A stretch of DNA of 64,000 nt from Novosphingobium profundi (lineage in GTDB: Bacteria > Pseudomonadota > Alphaproteobacteria > Sphingomonadales > Sphingomonadaceae): positions 372,001-436,000 of the forward strand of contig NZ_JAIVLF010000003.1 in NCBI RefSeq assembly GCF_020524485.1, given 5' to 3'. Positions within the stretch are counted from its first letter, which is position 1; every line of letters starts with the position of its first letter. Below the pieces are notes generated by a model. The model was given only the letters and a program-made list of their open reading frames with translations. It made no database searches and had not been told where the DNA came from. The position numbers and the translations under genes were made by a program. Below are positions 61,188 through 64,000 of this stretch, piece by piece.

Positions 61188-62498
61188 ATGAATAGTGCGG
61201 AACACCAAAGCTCCGACGCACAGCCAGGCAGCCTCGCCGAATTCCGCGCAGGGTGGCGCCCTCTGGTCGCCTGCGCCTTTGGCCTGGGCCTGGGCCTCTC
61301 CCCCATCGCGCCCTACACCTCGGGCATCATGGCGACCGCGCTCGAAGGTGAATTCGGGTGGTCGCGCGCCGACATCCTGGGCACGCTCATGCTCGCGCCC
61401 ATCGCGCTCGTCTTCCTGGGCGCCTATGTCGGGCGCCTGGTTGATAGGCTGGGGCCGCGCAAGGTCGCGCTCGTCTCCACGGCAGGCCTCGGCCTCGCGC
61501 AGCTGCTCATCGCGCTCATCGGCGGCCAGCTCCTGACGTTCTATGCCGCCTGGGCGGTGCTCGCCGTCATTTCGCTGGGCACCCTGCCGATGACCTACGC
61601 CAAGGTCATCAACGCCTGGTTCACCCAGTCGCGTGGCCTGGCGCTGGGCCTTGCGCTCGCCTCGACCGGCGCCACGGGTGCGGCGATCCCCTTCCTCCTC
61701 AACGCCGCACTCGAGGCTCTCGGCTGGCGCGGGGGGTACGTGCTCCTGGCCGCCCTGCCGCTGGTGATCGCACTGCCGGTCCTCTTTGCCTGGCTGCGCC
61801 TGCCCGAAGCGCGGGCCCGCACCGCCAGCGAAGCCCTTCCCCAGACCGGCATTCCCGTTCGCCAGGCTCTGCGCGGCTATCGCTTCTGGGTTCTGGCTGT
61901 CGGCTCGATGGCCCTTGCCTTCGGCGTCAGCGGCCTTCTGCCCAATCTCTTCCCGCTGCTGCTCGACCGCGGCGTGGACAATTCCACCGCCGCTTCCGCC
62001 CTTGCCGCGCTGGCGATCAGCGTGACGGCGGGCCGCATTCTCTCGGGCTTCCTGCTCGACCGGATCTGGGCGCCGCTGGTCTGCGCCCTGCTCGTCATCC
62101 CGGCGACCTTCGCGCTCGTCCTGCTGGCCAATCCAGGACTTACCGTGCCGGTCATGGTCGCCTCGGTCGTCACGCTGGGCCTGGTGGCCGGTGCCGAGTT
62201 CGATCTCGTCGCCTACATGACCGCCCGCTATTTCGGCCAGAAGCACTTCAGCGAGCTCTACGGCATCCAGTACGCCGCCTTCGGGCTTGGCGCGGGCTTC
62301 GCGCCCGCCTTCTACGGCGCAATGTACGACCGGTTTGGCAGCTACCAGCCCGAGATCATCCTCTCGATCGCGCTGCTCCTGTTCTCGGTCGCGATCACCT
62401 TCGCGCTCGGCCGCTACCCGACCTCGTTCAGCTCGGCTCCCGAGGCTGCGCAGTCCCAAGCCTCGGCCCACCCGGCGGGAGAACCCCGGACAGCCTGA
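61188..62498 (+). CDS. MFS transporter (OFA/monocarboxylate-like)
   Basis: A 436-residue carrier with about 12 hydrophobic segments. The helix 2-3 loop is GRLVDRLGPRKVALVS and the middle loop follows WLRLPEARARTASEALP; AGAEFDLVAYMTARYFG in helix 10-11 is typical of the OFA-like branch. It likely moves an organic acid. It is divergent from the ThDP enzyme and shares operator candidate E. Confidence 0.83.
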   Translation: MNSAEHQSSDAQPGSLAEFRAGWRPLVACAFGLGLGLSPIAPYTSGIMATALEGEFGWSRADILGTLMLAPIALVFLGAYVGRLVDRLGPRKVALVSTAGLGLAQLLIALIGGQLLTFYAAWAVLAVISLGTLPMTYAKVINAWFTQSRGLALGLALASTGATGAAIPFLLNAALEALGWRGGYVLLAALPLVIALPVLFAWLRLPEARARTASEALPQTGIPVRQALRGYRFWVLAVGSMALAFGVSGLLPNLFPLLLDRGVDNSTAASALAALAISVTAGRILSGFLLDRIWAPLVCALLVIPATFALVLLANPGLTVPVMVASVVTLGLVAGAEFDLVAYMTARYFGQKHFSELYGIQYAAFGLGAGFAPAFYGAMYDRFGSYQPEIILSIALLLFSVAITFALGRYPTSFSSAPEAAQSQASAHPAGEPRTA

Positions 62499-62562
62499 GC
62501 CGCTTCGCCCCGCCTCGGATGCACCCCGAGTGCCTGTCCGATTAAGGGTTAGCGCGGATTTT

Positions 62563-62579
62563 TGTTCGCTGTGCGGATT
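62563..62579. promoter_or_regulatory. operator-like site F upstream of the candidate small RNA
   Basis: TGTTCGCTGTGCGGATT has the core TTCG-N5-CGGA and TGTTCG as in copies D and E. It sits just upstream of a TATACT box at 62591. It lies outside the island proper, so it could be a chance match. Confidence 0.3.
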
Positions 62580-62602
62580 TTTTGGAGCGCTATACTGGTT
62601 AG

Positions 62603-62707
62603 CGATCACACCCGCCGGTAGGCCACCATCAGTTTCTGAAATTCCCTCAGACTCTGACGACCTTTTCAGCCCCTGCAGCGCCTTTGCGCCGCGGGGGCTT
62701 TTTTTGG
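62603..62707 (+). ncRNA. candidate small RNA between the MFS gene and fumC
   Basis: A TATACT box at 62591-62596 would start a transcript near 62603. A terminator ends about 105 bases later. No open frame spans it. It contains repeated TCAG/CTGA pieces (TCAGTTTCTGA) that could fold. The -35 region is poor, and I recognise no known RNA family, so this could instead be the leader or tail of a neighbour. Confidence 0.35.
62668..62706 (+). terminator. Rho-independent terminator 170 bp after the MFS gene
   Basis: AGCCCC and GGGGGCT with an inner GCAGCGC/GCGCCGC stem, then seven T's. It either ends the MFS transcript or a short RNA starting near 62603. Confidence 0.8.
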
Positions 62708-62781
62708 CCCCCGTGCAATCGCGCCAAGGCTCCCTACCTTGAGGGAACCCCACCCGCGCCACCACCAAGGAGCCTATCCCC

Positions 62782-64000
<1,219 letters not shown>

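Overview
The window reads as a stretch of GC-rich chromosome from a sphingomonad alphaproteobacterium (Sphingomonadaceae, plausibly Novosphingobium or Sphingobium). The evidence is the protocatechuate 4,5-dioxygenase pair LigA/LigB, a LigM-type tetrahydrofolate-dependent aryl O-demethylase, the RegB/RegA redox pair beside a cyo quinol oxidase, an EcfG-type stress promoter and two TonB receptors inside catabolic clusters. The genus is an inference from gene content. I saw no rRNA, tRNA, CRISPR array or prophage.

Region 1 (1-13.7 kb) handles lignin-type aromatics. It holds the start of an ADP-forming acyl-CoA synthetase, a MarR regulator and an aldehyde dehydrogenase that share a duplicated operator. 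A zinc alcohol dehydrogenase and a MetE-like/NTF2-like/IclR operon follow. A LigM-type demethylase and an alpha/beta hydrolase are divergent from a six-gene operon metF-purU-folD-folB-ligA-ligB. Together these genes could take a methoxylated acid to a diphenol, carry the methyl group on folate, release it as formate through PurU, and open the ring with LigAB. A 385-bp GIY-YIG cassette with perfect 30-bp inverted ends lies between the two halves.

Region 2 (13.7-37 kb) is mostly housekeeping. It contains an MFS carrier, cyoABCD with SURF1 and regBA (a perfect FNR box lies upstream of cyoA), a PilZ protein, a winged-helix protein, and an operon of Mrp/ApbC, a molybdopterin dehydrogenase subunit and ferrochelatase. 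hflKC and a DegP protease with an EcfG promoter follow, then phenylalanine/tyrosine catabolism (phhA, HPPD, a VOC protein, an Lrp regulator) and an AbrB-family membrane protein. A family of REPIN-like palindromic repeats sits in the gaps after gene ends.

Region 3 (37-62.5 kb) starts with a 1587-residue NAD-glutamate dehydrogenase. An accessory catabolic island follows whose pathway I cannot name. One translationally coupled operon encodes an FAD monooxygenase, a bicupin, a zinc-ligand-deficient dehydrogenase and a LeuC/LeuD-type hydro-lyase. Nearby are an IclR regulator, an MFS carrier, a PEP-mutase/isocitrate-lyase family lyase, two more bicupins, a double SDR fusion, two TonB receptors, an isochorismatase-like protein without the usual cysteine, a ThDP enzyme and another MFS carrier. 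A palindrome with core TYCG-N5-CGG(A/C) recurs in its divergent promoter gaps, and I propose it as the IclR operator. This island is the best candidate for an undescribed system.

The right edge holds a possible small RNA and the start of fumC, which runs off the window.
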